A DNA stretch of 64,000 bases from an uncultured Chlorobiota bacterium (GTDB lineage: Bacteria > Bacteroidota > Bacteroidia > Bacteroidales > JAADGE01): contig CAMZKL010000032.1 of the NCBI GenBank assembly GCA_947311255.1, positions 1-64,000 on the forward strand. Direction: 5' to 3'. Within the stretch, counting starts at the first letter, position 1. The number at the start of each line of letters is the position of its first letter. Both the position numbers and the translations under genes were made by a program. Below the pieces are notes generated by a model. The model was given only the letters and a program-made list of their open reading frames with translations, was not told the origin of the DNA and made no database searches. This document shows positions 35,183 to 44,117 of the stretch, piece by piece.

Positions 35183-37159
35183 ATGAACAAAACAGAACTT
35201 CTCCTCCCCGCAGGAAATACAGAAACATTTTATGCAGCCATTGAAGGTGGTGCAGATGCTGTTTATCTTGGTCTTAAAAATTTTAATGCAAGAGGCAGAG
35301 CATTAAATTTCTCAAATCGTCAAATTCCTGTCCTCATTGATTTGGCTCACAAAAAGAATTGTAAAGTTTTTATAACTTTAAATACTGTCATTAAAAACAA
35401 TGAATTTTTTGAACTTCTTGATGTTTTAGATTTTTTAGATAAAATAAAACCTGATGCAGTAATTATTCAAGATTGGGGAGTATATAATATTATAAAAAAA
35501 CATTTTCCAAAACTAAGCGTTCACGCCAGTACTCAAATGGCAAATCATAATAGTATTGGTGCAAATTTTTCTTTTCAAAAAAACTTTGAACGTGTAATTC
35601 TTGCTCGAGAACTTACTTTGCAAGAAGCAAAAGATGTAAATAAAAAAACAAAAATTGAAACTGAGGTTTTCATTCATGGAGCTTTATGTTACTCATTTTC
35701 AGGAATGTGCAATTTCAGTTCATATCTTGGAGGGCATGGTGCAAACCGAGGGATTTGCTCACAAGTTTGCAGAAGAACATTTGACACAAAAAAAGAGTCT
35801 AAATATTTCTACAGTTTAAAAGACAATCAGCAAATTGAGAACATCCATAATTTAATTGATGCAGGTGTTTATTCTTTAAAAATTGAAGGACGTTTAAAAT
35901 CGTCGGATTATGTATATAAAGTTGCAAGAGCATATCGTATGGTAATGGATGATAGAACAAAACTTCCTTTTGCAAAAAAAATGCTTGAAACCGAAACTGG
36001 CAGAAAAAAAACAGGGGATTTCTTAGCAAATGATTTAAGCGATGCAATAACATATAAAAGCCCAAATACAGGTTTACCTCTTGGCAAAATTGAAAAGATA
36101 ACTAAAACAGGCTTTATTTTTTATTGTAATTTTGATTTAAAAAATGATTTTAGAATCCGAATTAAACATCCAAATAAAGATGAGCAAAGAAACTTAAAAG
36201 TAAGAGAATTCTCACAAGAAGGAAAAATTGTAAAAGTAACAGCAGATGGCAGTTTCCTATTAAATAGTACAGTATATTTATCGGGAATTATTGAAAAAAA
36301 ATTCTCATCAAAACTTCCGGAAGGAAAAAAAGATGTTAGATTTGGTCTTCCATACGGAAAAAAGAAAAACATCGTAAAATCTTTTTCAAGTGTTCAAAAA
36401 AAGAAAAGTTTTACTTTATTTGTAAGAATTAATTCTGTTGCTTGGATGCGAAAAATAAGATTTGATGCAATTGATAATATTATTTTTTCTTTTTCGCAAT
36501 CAGATTTTGACAAATTAGATGCAGGAGCAAAGCTAATTCAAAAATATAAACAAAAAATATGGATTGAATTTCCTCATTTTATACCGGAAGGAAAAATTGA
36601 TTATTATAAAAACCTTGCTAAAAAATATACAGAAAAAGGGCTTAATAGATTTTTCTTAAGCCATATTTCACAAAAATTATTATTGCCCCAAAATACAATT
36701 TTTGCAGGAAACGAAAATATGTATGCCTACAACGATGCGGCAAGTGATTTTTTCTACTCAGAAGGAGCAAAACTAATTACTTATCCTGTTGAGAATGATG
36801 AAGAAAATATTTTTGCATATCAAAATAAAAAAGGAATAATGCCTATTTATTTTTATCCAAGATTATTTATTTCACGTATGCCTATAAAAATAAAAGAAGA
36901 AGAAAGTTTCAAAGATGATACAGGAAACACATATAATAAAACAATAATTGACGGGATAACATATACAATTCCGGAAATTCCTGTTTCATTTATGCAATAT
37001 GTTACAAAATTTAAGCAAAAAGGATTCAAAAATTTCCTAATTGATTTAAGTTTTGAAAAACCTTCTGGCAACAGAGTGAATACTCTTATAAAACGCTACA
37101 AAGAATCAAAACAAATACAACCTTCGGTTAATTTTAATTTTAAAAGGGTTTTGAAATAG
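35183..37159 (+). CDS. U32 family protein, RlhA-like
   Basis: The 658-residue protein begins ELLLPAGNTETFYAAIEGGADAVYLGLKNFNARGRALNF, the U32 N-terminus. The cysteine-rich block GALCYSFSGMCNFSSYLGGHGANRGICSQVCRR holds the four Cys expected to bind an Fe-S cluster. Family members RlhA and TrhP hydroxylate 23S rRNA or tRNA; the older name is peptidase/collagenase U32. Length and the long C-terminal extension (DUF3656-like) are closer to RlhA (about 650 aa). The 272-bp upstream gap has no gene. Confidence 0.82.
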   Translation: MNKTELLLPAGNTETFYAAIEGGADAVYLGLKNFNARGRALNFSNRQIPVLIDLAHKKNCKVFITLNTVIKNNEFFELLDVLDFLDKIKPDAVIIQDWGVYNIIKKHFPKLSVHASTQMANHNSIGANFSFQKNFERVILARELTLQEAKDVNKKTKIETEVFIHGALCYSFSGMCNFSSYLGGHGANRGICSQVCRRTFDTKKESKYFYSLKDNQQIENIHNLIDAGVYSLKIEGRLKSSDYVYKVARAYRMVMDDRTKLPFAKKMLETETGRKKTGDFLANDLSDAITYKSPNTGLPLGKIEKITKTGFIFYCNFDLKNDFRIRIKHPNKDEQRNLKVREFSQEGKIVKVTADGSFLLNSTVYLSGIIEKKFSSKLPEGKKDVRFGLPYGKKKNIVKSFSSVQKKKSFTLFVRINSVAWMRKIRFDAIDNIIFSFSQSDFDKLDAGAKLIQKYKQKIWIEFPHFIPEGKIDYYKNLAKKYTEKGLNRFFLSHISQKLLLPQNTIFAGNENMYAYNDAASDFFYSEGAKLITYPVENDEENIFAYQNKKGIMPIYFYPRLFISRMPIKIKEEESFKDDTGNTYNKTIIDGITYTIPEIPVSFMQYVTKFKQKGFKNFLIDLSFEKPSGNRVNTLIKRYKESKQIQPSVNFNFKRVLK

Positions 37160-37194
37160 TAATATAGCTTCAAAGATTTACAAAAAGTTTTTAA

Positions 37195-37202
37195 TATATT
37201 TG
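37195..37202 (+). promoter_or_regulatory. -7 promoter element (TATATTTG) for the response regulator gene
   Basis: TATATTTG lies 15 bp upstream of the ATG and matches the TAnnTTTG consensus. There is no good -33 element at 19-21 bp. Confidence 0.45.
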
Positions 37203-37217
37203 TAGAAAAATAAAACG

Positions 37218-38390
37218 ATGGCAAAAATTCTCGTAATAGATGACGAAAAAGCAATAAGAAACTCTTTGAAAGACATATTAGAATACGAAAAGCACGAAGT
37301 TGTTCTCGCAGAAGATGGCAAACAAGGACTAAAACTTCTTGATGAAAACGACGATTTTAAAATAGCTCTTTGTGATATAAAAATGCCGGGAATGGATGGC
37401 ATTGAAGTTTTAGAAAAAGTTATTGAAAAAGGTATTGACATCCGTTTTATAATGATTTCCGGACACGGAACAGTTGACACTGCAGTAGGTGCAATTAAAA
37501 AAGGAGCATTTGATTTTATTGAAAAACCACTTGACCTAAATCGTCTTTTAATTACTGTAAAAAATGCTTTGGAAGTTGAAAAACTTGTTACAGAAACTAA
37601 AAATCTAAAAAAACGAGTAAGTAAAAAATACCAAATGGTTGGGGAATCAGAGGCTTTAGAAAAAATTAGAGAAATAGTAGATAAAGTTGCTCAAACTGAT
37701 GCTCGAATTTTAATTACTGGAGATAATGGAACAGGAAAAGAATTAGTCGCACATCGTGTTCATGAAAAAAGTAAAAGAAGCAAACAGCCCTTTATTGAAG
37801 TGAATTGTGCAGCCATTCCTTCGGAGCTCATTGAAAGTGAGCTATTTGGACATGAGAAAGGATCTTTTACATCAGCTCATAAACAAAGAACAGGCAAATT
37901 TGAACAAGCAAATGGAGGAACAATATTTTTGGATGAAATTGGAGATATGAGCCTTTCGGCACAAGCCAAAGTATTGAGAGCTTTACAAGAGAATAAAATT
38001 TCAAGAGTGGGTAGCGATAAACAAATTAAAGTTGATGTTCGCGTTATTGCTGCTACTAACAAAAATTTAAAAGAAGAAATTGAATCCAAAAGTTTTCGTG
38101 AAGATTTATATCACAGATTAAGTGTAATTTTAATTCATGTTCCATCATTAAATGAAAGGACAGAAGACATTCCTTTGTTGGCAGAACATTTCATGAAACA
38201 AATTACAAAAGAACATGGAACAGCAAAGTTAAAATATGAAAAATCTGCTATTAAAGAACTTCAAAAAATAAATTGGTCGGGAAATATTCGAGAATTTAGA
38301 AATGTAATTGAACGCTTAATTATTCTTTGTAATGATACAATAACTGCAAAAGATGTTAAAATGTTTGCTCAACCTATTAGAACTAAATAA
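37218..38390 (+). CDS. NtrC-like response regulator lacking a DNA-binding domain
   Basis: The 390-residue protein has a receiver domain (1-120; phosphoacceptor D53 in LCDIKMPGMDG) and an AAA+ domain (about 140-370) with Walker A G168DNGTGKE and Walker B GGTIFLDEIGDM. The sigma-54 contact loop, normally GAFTGA, reads GSFTSA (residues 215-220). The protein stops about 20 residues after the AAA+ domain, so there is no Fis-type HTH. No cognate histidine kinase is adjacent. It may act without specific DNA binding or in a role other than sigma-54 activation. Confidence 0.87.
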   Translation: MAKILVIDDEKAIRNSLKDILEYEKHEVVLAEDGKQGLKLLDENDDFKIALCDIKMPGMDGIEVLEKVIEKGIDIRFIMISGHGTVDTAVGAIKKGAFDFIEKPLDLNRLLITVKNALEVEKLVTETKNLKKRVSKKYQMVGESEALEKIREIVDKVAQTDARILITGDNGTGKELVAHRVHEKSKRSKQPFIEVNCAAIPSELIESELFGHEKGSFTSAHKQRTGKFEQANGGTIFLDEIGDMSLSAQAKVLRALQENKISRVGSDKQIKVDVRVIAATNKNLKEEIESKSFREDLYHRLSVILIHVPSLNERTEDIPLLAEHFMKQITKEHGTAKLKYEKSAIKELQKINWSGNIREFRNVIERLIILCNDTITAKDVKMFAQPIRTK

Positions 38391-38397
38391 TGCGGGT

Positions 38398-41025
38398 TTA
38401 ATGAATAAAACGATAAGAAAATTTAATTAAAATTACATCCAATGCCCCTACTTTAAACATATCTTTAATATTATTTCTAAAATTAAAAGTTCCGTTTGAA
38501 CTATTATTGGTTTTGTCTTGCGACCAAACAAGATATAATAATGAACCAGGTTTATATTCCCATCTTATAACTAGATTTGAACGGTATTGTTGATAATTAA
38601 AATCCAATTTACTAAAATTGTAATTATAATTCCCATCTGCGTTTTCGCTTATTTGAAATATATCATCTTGTGGTAAATAGTTTATTTCATTTTCATTAAA
38701 TGAATGAAACCGGTTCTCATAAACACCGTTTTTGGGCTCTGTAATTTTCTTATAATCAGAATATAATGCTGCACTAATAAAAGGAGCACTATAATATTGA
38801 ATCGTAAAATCCGGTGTTATGTTTAAATCAACTCTCATAGTCATTGAAAAAGTTTTTTGATTAATTTCTCCAAAGATATATCTGTCTTCATTGTTAAAAG
38901 TTATTGTAGAAATGTATTGAAGTTCAGAGTTTTTATAATTATAACTTGGAGCTAATGAAACAGATAAGATATTAATAGGGCGGTATTTAATAAATGCAAA
39001 CAAACCATAGCTTCTTCCAGAATTATTAAAGCTATAATTATCCCAAAAATGAAGATTCAATCTTATTTTTTTGGTTGAATTTGTACCAATACCGAGATTA
39101 TAATTAAACATTCCAGGAGTAATCATAGCAGGCCCACCTCTTAAAACGGAGTTGTCAATTGTTCTTCCTTCCGAAGTTATATTTAAGTTAAAAGACCAAA
39201 AGTTTTTAAATTGTAACCAAGTTCCAATATTTCCTCCATAAAAAGTATTTGTTCCACCATAGTCCCATCCTACCCATTCATTAGCATTAATTCCTCCTTC
39301 CCTGAAAACAAACACAGGTTTGGTAAAAGAATATCCTGCCCAAACATATTGAAAAACATTATTTGCTCTTCTCATATACCCCATATCATTCAAATCAAAG
39401 CCCGGTGAACGCCAAGTTAAATTTGCCATAAATCGAAATCCTTTATTAGATTGTTTTTTAAAATTTATATTTCCTCCGTATCCTAATAATGATGTTCTTG
39501 TTGAATCAAAATTCACATAATGCAAATCAGGGTTTTGAAAATATCTTTGAGAAGATGTTTGTAATTTATAAATTGCATTTTCACTTCCGTTTATTCGGCT
39601 TCCAGCAATCTTTGCAGAAATAGAGTATTTTTTATCTTTCAAATATTGTATAAAATCTAAACCTCCTGTTATTGCAGACTTATTCATCGAGTCAAAATTT
39701 TCATTATCAATAAAACGAAATACAGATGTAAGCATTCCTCCAATTATTGTATTTCCTTTATTCATATCTTTTTGCATACGTGCAGCAAAAAAATTTGTAA
39801 ATGGCTCCACGGCCTCTTTCCTTTCATCTCCTTCGAAATTAATTTTTGCAAATTCTTGACTTGTTAAACTTTCAATAATTCCAATGGAAACGCCTTTTTT
39901 TGTTTTTCCTGTTAATTTAAGAGCTCCAATAATCCTTGTATTTTCAGGCATTTTTAAATATTCATTATTTAAAACATTAGGGTAATAACGAGGAGCACTA
40001 CCTAACCTTCTGGAATAAAACAGATTATCTCGTGCCAAAGGATTTCCTCCTGGTGTAATTTGATAATCAATAATATTACTCCCTTCAACAAAAAATGGTC
40101 GTTTTTCACTAAAAAAAGTTTCATAAGCTGTTAAATTTACTTCGGAAGGGTCTGCTTCAACTTGCCCAAAATCCGGATTAATTGCAAAATCAAGAGTCAG
40201 GTCATTTGTTATCCCAATCTTTCCATCAAGCCCAGCATTTAAAAACATGTCTTTTCCATCTGCATAAGGATTTCCATCTTCTTTTTTATAAAACTCAAAT
40301 TTTGTTGAAACATAGGGTGAAATTTCAATCTGCTTTTTGGGATGCAAATCTTTCAAACCTTCTAATGATCCAAATTTGCTTACCCAACCAGATGCTTTTT
40401 GAGGAATAAATTGCCACATATCCCATTCTTTATTTCGAAATAAGAATCTTACAACTTGCAATCCCCATCTTTGATTTTTGTTGTCATTAAATCTTAACTG
40501 ACTTAAAGGTATTTTCATTTCAGCTGTCCACCCAAAATCAGTAATTAAAGTTTTTGTTGTCCAGAGCGGATCCCATGTGTCGTCGTCATCATCAACATTA
40601 TCATTACTTGTAACGGCATCAGACCTAACACCCGAAGCACTAACGGCAAAAACAAATGCAGTTTTTTTGTCGTAATAGCTATCAATTTGAACTGCAACTA
40701 AATCACCGTCCCAACTGTCTCGCCTGGACATTCTTTTTTCAATTTTTTTAGGTTCTGTATCGTAAGCCTTTATGGCAACATATATATTGTTGTTATCATA
40801 TAAAATTTTAAACTCTGTATTTTGCGATGGTTTTGTTCCTTCATTTGGTTCGTATTGTGTGTAATTACCTTCCCAAGCAATTTTTTTCCAATCTGCATCA
40901 TCTAAAAAACCATCAATTTTTATTGAATTGTTTTTAATTCTTTGAGTTGTATATGTTTTGTTTTGCCCATATGTTACAACAAATGTAAAAACAAGAAGGC
41001 AGTTAAAAAGTAAAAAGACTTTCAT
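38398..41025 (-). CDS. CBM9-like/DUF5916 outer-membrane protein
   Basis: The 875-residue protein has a signal peptide, then a carbohydrate-binding CBM9-type domain (about 25-215: IKIDGFLDDADWKKIAWEGN, DNNNIYVAIKAYDTEP). A DUF5916 region follows with strand-rich sequence to the end (LIKFSYRFIH), consistent with a C-terminal outer-membrane barrel. YETFFSEKRPFFVEGSN is characteristic of this family. The ligand is unknown. It is convergent with the response regulator (7-bp gap). Confidence 0.82.
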   Translation of the reverse strand: MKVFLLFNCLLVFTFVVTYGQNKTYTTQRIKNNSIKIDGFLDDADWKKIAWEGNYTQYEPNEGTKPSQNTEFKILYDNNNIYVAIKAYDTEPKKIEKRMSRRDSWDGDLVAVQIDSYYDKKTAFVFAVSASGVRSDAVTSNDNVDDDDDTWDPLWTTKTLITDFGWTAEMKIPLSQLRFNDNKNQRWGLQVVRFLFRNKEWDMWQFIPQKASGWVSKFGSLEGLKDLHPKKQIEISPYVSTKFEFYKKEDGNPYADGKDMFLNAGLDGKIGITNDLTLDFAINPDFGQVEADPSEVNLTAYETFFSEKRPFFVEGSNIIDYQITPGGNPLARDNLFYSRRLGSAPRYYPNVLNNEYLKMPENTRIIGALKLTGKTKKGVSIGIIESLTSQEFAKINFEGDERKEAVEPFTNFFAARMQKDMNKGNTIIGGMLTSVFRFIDNENFDSMNKSAITGGLDFIQYLKDKKYSISAKIAGSRINGSENAIYKLQTSSQRYFQNPDLHYVNFDSTRTSLLGYGGNINFKKQSNKGFRFMANLTWRSPGFDLNDMGYMRRANNVFQYVWAGYSFTKPVFVFREGGINANEWVGWDYGGTNTFYGGNIGTWLQFKNFWSFNLNITSEGRTIDNSVLRGGPAMITPGMFNYNLGIGTNSTKKIRLNLHFWDNYSFNNSGRSYGLFAFIKYRPINILSVSLAPSYNYKNSELQYISTITFNNEDRYIFGEINQKTFSMTMRVDLNITPDFTIQYYSAPFISAALYSDYKKITEPKNGVYENRFHSFNENEINYLPQDDIFQISENADGNYNYNFSKLDFNYQQYRSNLVIRWEYKPGSLLYLVWSQDKTNNSSNGTFNFRNNIKDMFKVGALDVILIKFSYRFIH

Positions 41026-41254
41026 TTTGATAGTGTTTTTTATTAAAGTTTTATTACAATCTTTAGTGTTTTATTTTCTTGTTCAAATATGTATCTTTTT
41101 TTTTAATATTTAAACTAATTTATTCATATGTACAGTTTTATAATACAAACAACATTTTCACATCTATTTTTGTTGTTCATTATACAGAAAGATACATTGG
41201 TTATATTAAATATATATTTCTTATAACAATAATATTTCAATATAAATTTACAGT

Positions 41255-41262
41255 TATATTTG
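41255..41262 (+). promoter_or_regulatory. -7 promoter element (TATATTTG) for the histidine kinase
   Basis: TATATTTG matches TAnnTTTG and contains the ORF-track TTG start of the kinase (41260). Transcription would begin around 41268-41270, so translation must start later; TTG at 41278 is the next in-frame option. Confidence 0.45.
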
Positions 41263-41277
41263 CAAAAAAATATTATT

Positions 41278-42378
41278 TTGAATTTCAAAGAAAAATTAAA
41301 AGCATTAGATTACAAAAGAATAGCCTATCATTTACTATTTTGGATAGTGATAACAATCTTTTATGATGCAATTTCGGCATTTATATATGATAGACCTTTT
41401 TTTTACACACTTTTATACGACATAAAGTATTATACTCCTACCGATTTAATTGGTGTTTACTTTATGCTATACTTTTTATTACCTAAATTTCTTTTAAAAA
41501 AGAAATATCTAAAATTTGGGCTTTTTTCAATACTCTTTTTTCTAATATTAATTATTCTTGTTAGTTTGCCTTTTCAGTATTTAGGTAATTTAATTGACTA
41601 TAAATATCATTATTTAACCGAAGGGAGCTTGTTTTCTTCATATAAAGCTTTCTTTTATAAACATATTATACCAACAATTACGGTAAAATTAATGATAATT
41701 GGAATTGCAAGTTCAATAAAAATTGCAAAAATTTGGTTGAAATCTCAAAAAAGGCAACAGAAATTAATCCAAGAAAAACTGGAAATAAATCTTCAATTAA
41801 AAGATGCTGAACTGAAACATTTAAAATCTCAACTTAATCCGCACTTTTTATTTAATGCTTTAAACAATTTATATAGTTTAACTCTTGACAAGTCTCCAAA
41901 AGCACCGGAAGTTGTTCTTAAAATATCTTCTTTGTTGGATTATGTCTTGTATGAATGTAATGTGCCAAGTATTGAATTAGATACTGAAATTGAAAACTTA
42001 AAGAACTACATAGATTTGCAAAAAATAAGATACGGAGAAGATACAAATATTGAATTTAACATAAAAGGAGAAACTTCGGGAATTAAAATTGCACCATTAC
42101 TTATTCTTCCACTCGTAGAAAATGCTTTTAAACACGGTTTAGATAAAAACGTGGGTAAAGGTTTTATAAAAATTAATATTGATATTTCTAAGGATAGAAA
42201 TATCAATATTTTTGTAAAAAACAGTCTTAAAGGAGAAAACAACCATGAAGGTGAAGGCATAGGTATAAAAAACCTCAAAAAAAGGCTTTATCTTCAATAT
42301 TCCGACAAACATACTTTTTCGGTAAAATCATTTGAAGATAATTTTCAAAGTATTCTCTCTTTAAATTTGGAAAAGTAA
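41278..42378 (+). CDS. LytS/YehU-type sensor histidine kinase
   Basis: The 366-residue protein is proposed to start with TTG at 41278 (MNFKEKLKALDYKRI), because the earlier TTG lies within a -7 promoter and no in-frame ATG is near. It has four membrane segments (about 20-150), a coiled linker (QKLIQEKLEINLQLKDAELKHL), the His_kinase motif LKSQLNPHFLFNALNNLY and an ATPase domain with LPLVENAFKHG and GEGIGIKNLKKRL. Such kinases normally work with a LytTR response regulator; none is adjacent. It is convergent with slyD (3-bp gap). Confidence 0.85.
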   Translation: MNFKEKLKALDYKRIAYHLLFWIVITIFYDAISAFIYDRPFFYTLLYDIKYYTPTDLIGVYFMLYFLLPKFLLKKKYLKFGLFSILFFLILIILVSLPFQYLGNLIDYKYHYLTEGSLFSSYKAFFYKHIIPTITVKLMIIGIASSIKIAKIWLKSQKRQQKLIQEKLEINLQLKDAELKHLKSQLNPHFLFNALNNLYSLTLDKSPKAPEVVLKISSLLDYVLYECNVPSIELDTEIENLKNYIDLQKIRYGEDTNIEFNIKGETSGIKIAPLLILPLVENAFKHGLDKNVGKGFIKINIDISKDRNINIFVKNSLKGENNHEGEGIGIKNLKKRLYLQYSDKHTFSVKSFEDNFQSILSLNLEK

Positions 42379-42381
42379 AGT

Positions 42382-42924
42382 TTAACAGCTACACTTATGA
42401 TTAGGATCGTCATGGTCATGCCCATGATGATGCCCGTGTCCATGAACGTGTCCGTGTTGAAGTTCAATTTCTGTTGCTTCTCTTAGACCAACTATTTTGC
42501 CTGTAAAATATAAATTTTCTCCAGCAAGTGGATGGTTAAAATCCAACTTTACCATTTCATTCTCAACAGATACAACTTGACCGTTAAAATGATTACCATT
42601 TTCATCTTGCATAGGAATCACATTACCTACTGCTAATAAATCATCTTCAATTTTTCCATCTTTTTTAAAAATATCCAATGGTACATCTGAAACATAATCA
42701 TCATTTCTTGTTCCATATCCTTCTTCGCTTGTTAATTTAAATTTGAAGGTGTCATTAGTTGTTAAACCACTTAAATTATCTTCAAATTTTTGGAGCATCA
42801 TTCCACTACCGAACAAAAATTCTAATGGTTTATTTTCATTTGCTGAATCGATAATATCATTATCTTTTTCAGAAAGTTTTAGTTCATAACTTACTGATAC
42901 TACTTTATTTTTTTCTGCTTTCAT
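42382..42924 (-). CDS. SlyD-like FKBP peptidyl-prolyl isomerase with His-rich tail
   Basis: The 180-residue protein has an FKBP domain interrupted by the IF chaperone domain (KPLEFLFGSGMMLQKFEDNLSG; FNGQVVSVENEMVKLDFNHPLAGENLYF). It ends in a metal-binding tail, GHVHGHGHHHGHDHDD followed by PNHKCSC. SlyD-type enzymes assist folding and bind nickel for hydrogenase or urease maturation in E. coli. No nickel enzyme gene is in the window. A leader hairpin and a TACCTTTG element lie upstream. Confidence 0.92.
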   Translation of the reverse strand: MKAEKNKVVSVSYELKLSEKDNDIIDSANENKPLEFLFGSGMMLQKFEDNLSGLTTNDTFKFKLTSEEGYGTRNDDYVSDVPLDIFKKDGKIEDDLLAVGNVIPMQDENGNHFNGQVVSVENEMVKLDFNHPLAGENLYFTGKIVGLREATEIELQHGHVHGHGHHHGHDHDDPNHKCSC

Positions 42925-42983
42925 AAAATTTATTTTAAAACCACTTTTGGGGTATAAAACCTCCCAAAGGGTATATTTACCGG

Positions 42984-42991
42984 CAAAGGTA
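42984..42991 (-). promoter_or_regulatory. -7 promoter element (TACCTTTG) and leader of slyD-like gene
   Basis: CAAAGGTA on the plus strand gives TACCTTTG on the minus strand, about 60 bp upstream of the start. The leader between them holds a hairpin (42944-42969; CTTTGGGAG pairs with the CCCCAAAAG side with one mismatch). Confidence 0.4.
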
Positions 42992-43016
42992 ATTTTTTAA
43001 ATTAAACGAAAAATAA

Positions 43017-44117
43017 TTAAAACTGTTTTCTTGAAATTAAGAATCTATATTGACCTTTATCTTTTTTAATATAGGAAAATATTCTTTGGTTAAGTTCATC
43101 TTGGTCGTCATTTAAAATACTAATTTCAATAGGGCAATAGAACATTTTAGTTTTTAAATTATCATCACAAATTAATCTTTTTAATTTTCCAGCATCTTTT
43201 TCTGTTGTAAGAATAAATTTATTTTCTGATTTTATATTATTAAAGATTTTAGAAATATTATTCATGTCAGACTCAGTATATTCATGATGGTCTTTATATT
43301 TTTCATGAATAATTTCTTTTGAAATTCCACTACATTGCAACAAAATTTGTTTGTGGTTTCCAATTCCTGTAACTAACAGAATAACGGCATTTTTAAGGTC
43401 TTCAATATTAATAGTTTTATTTATATCTTTATGGACAGAATAAAATTTATTATAGGAAAATGTTGAAAAGAAAAGTGTTTGATAGGCTTTTAAATTAATA
43501 TTTGTAGCTATAATCCTCATATCAATTGGTTTAATATCTTTTGGAGCTTTTGTTAATAAAATTATATCTGCTCTATGTTTTTCTTTTATACTGTCTCTTA
43601 ATCTTCCAAAGGGCAAATAATAATCATCAAAAAATGGTTGAGTAAAATCAATCAATAAAATTGACAGACCCGGTTTTACATATCTGTGCTGAAAAGCATC
43701 ATCCAAAATAATTAAATCAATTTTTTTATCAGATTCTTGAAGTTTTTTTATTCCTCTTACTCTATTTCCATCAACCGCAAGAGTTATTTGTGGGAATTTT
43801 TGTTTTATCTGATAAGGTTCGTCTCCAATAGAATTAACATCAGACTTATTCTCTGCAAGAATAAAGCCTTTAGTTTTTCTTTTGTATCCTCTGCTTAAAA
43901 CAGCAACTTTATAATTTTCTTTTAAAATTGAGATTAAATATTCAGTAACTGGTGTTTTTCCTGTGCCACCAACGGTTATATTTCCAACAGAAATTATTGG
44001 AATATCAAACTCATGAGATTTTAAGATTTTAAGGTCAAATAATGTGTTCCTCAATTTTACAACAAAACCGTAAATTAAAGAAATCGGGTACAATAATATG
44101 ACTTTAAAAATTTTCAT
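43017..44117 (-). CDS. lpxK: Tetraacyldisaccharide 4'-kinase
   Basis: The 366-residue protein phosphorylates the lipid A precursor at the 4' position, at the inner membrane. An N-terminal membrane-associated helix is followed by the P-loop VGNITVGGTGKTPVTEYL and by DDAFQHRYVKPGLSILLID; TTEKDAGKLKRL lies in the C-terminal domain. The ATG overlaps the sppA stop by one base (TAATG), so the two are translationally coupled. Confidence 0.94.
   Translation of the reverse strand: MKIFKVILLYPISLIYGFVVKLRNTLFDLKILKSHEFDIPIISVGNITVGGTGKTPVTEYLISILKENYKVAVLSRGYKRKTKGFILAENKSDVNSIGDEPYQIKQKFPQITLAVDGNRVRGIKKLQESDKKIDLIILDDAFQHRYVKPGLSILLIDFTQPFFDDYYLPFGRLRDSIKEKHRADIILLTKAPKDIKPIDMRIIATNINLKAYQTLFFSTFSYNKFYSVHKDINKTINIEDLKNAVILLVTGIGNHKQILLQCSGISKEIIHEKYKDHHEYTESDMNNISKIFNNIKSENKFILTTEKDAGKLKRLICDDNLKTKMFYCPIEISILNDDQDELNQRIFSYIKKDKGQYRFLISRKQF

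Noticed and set aside
41079-41366. ORF of 95 aa upstream of the histidine kinase
   Set aside because: Hydrophobic low-complexity sequence that overlaps the kinase gene in another frame and spans its -7 promoter. It looks like AT-rich chance coding.
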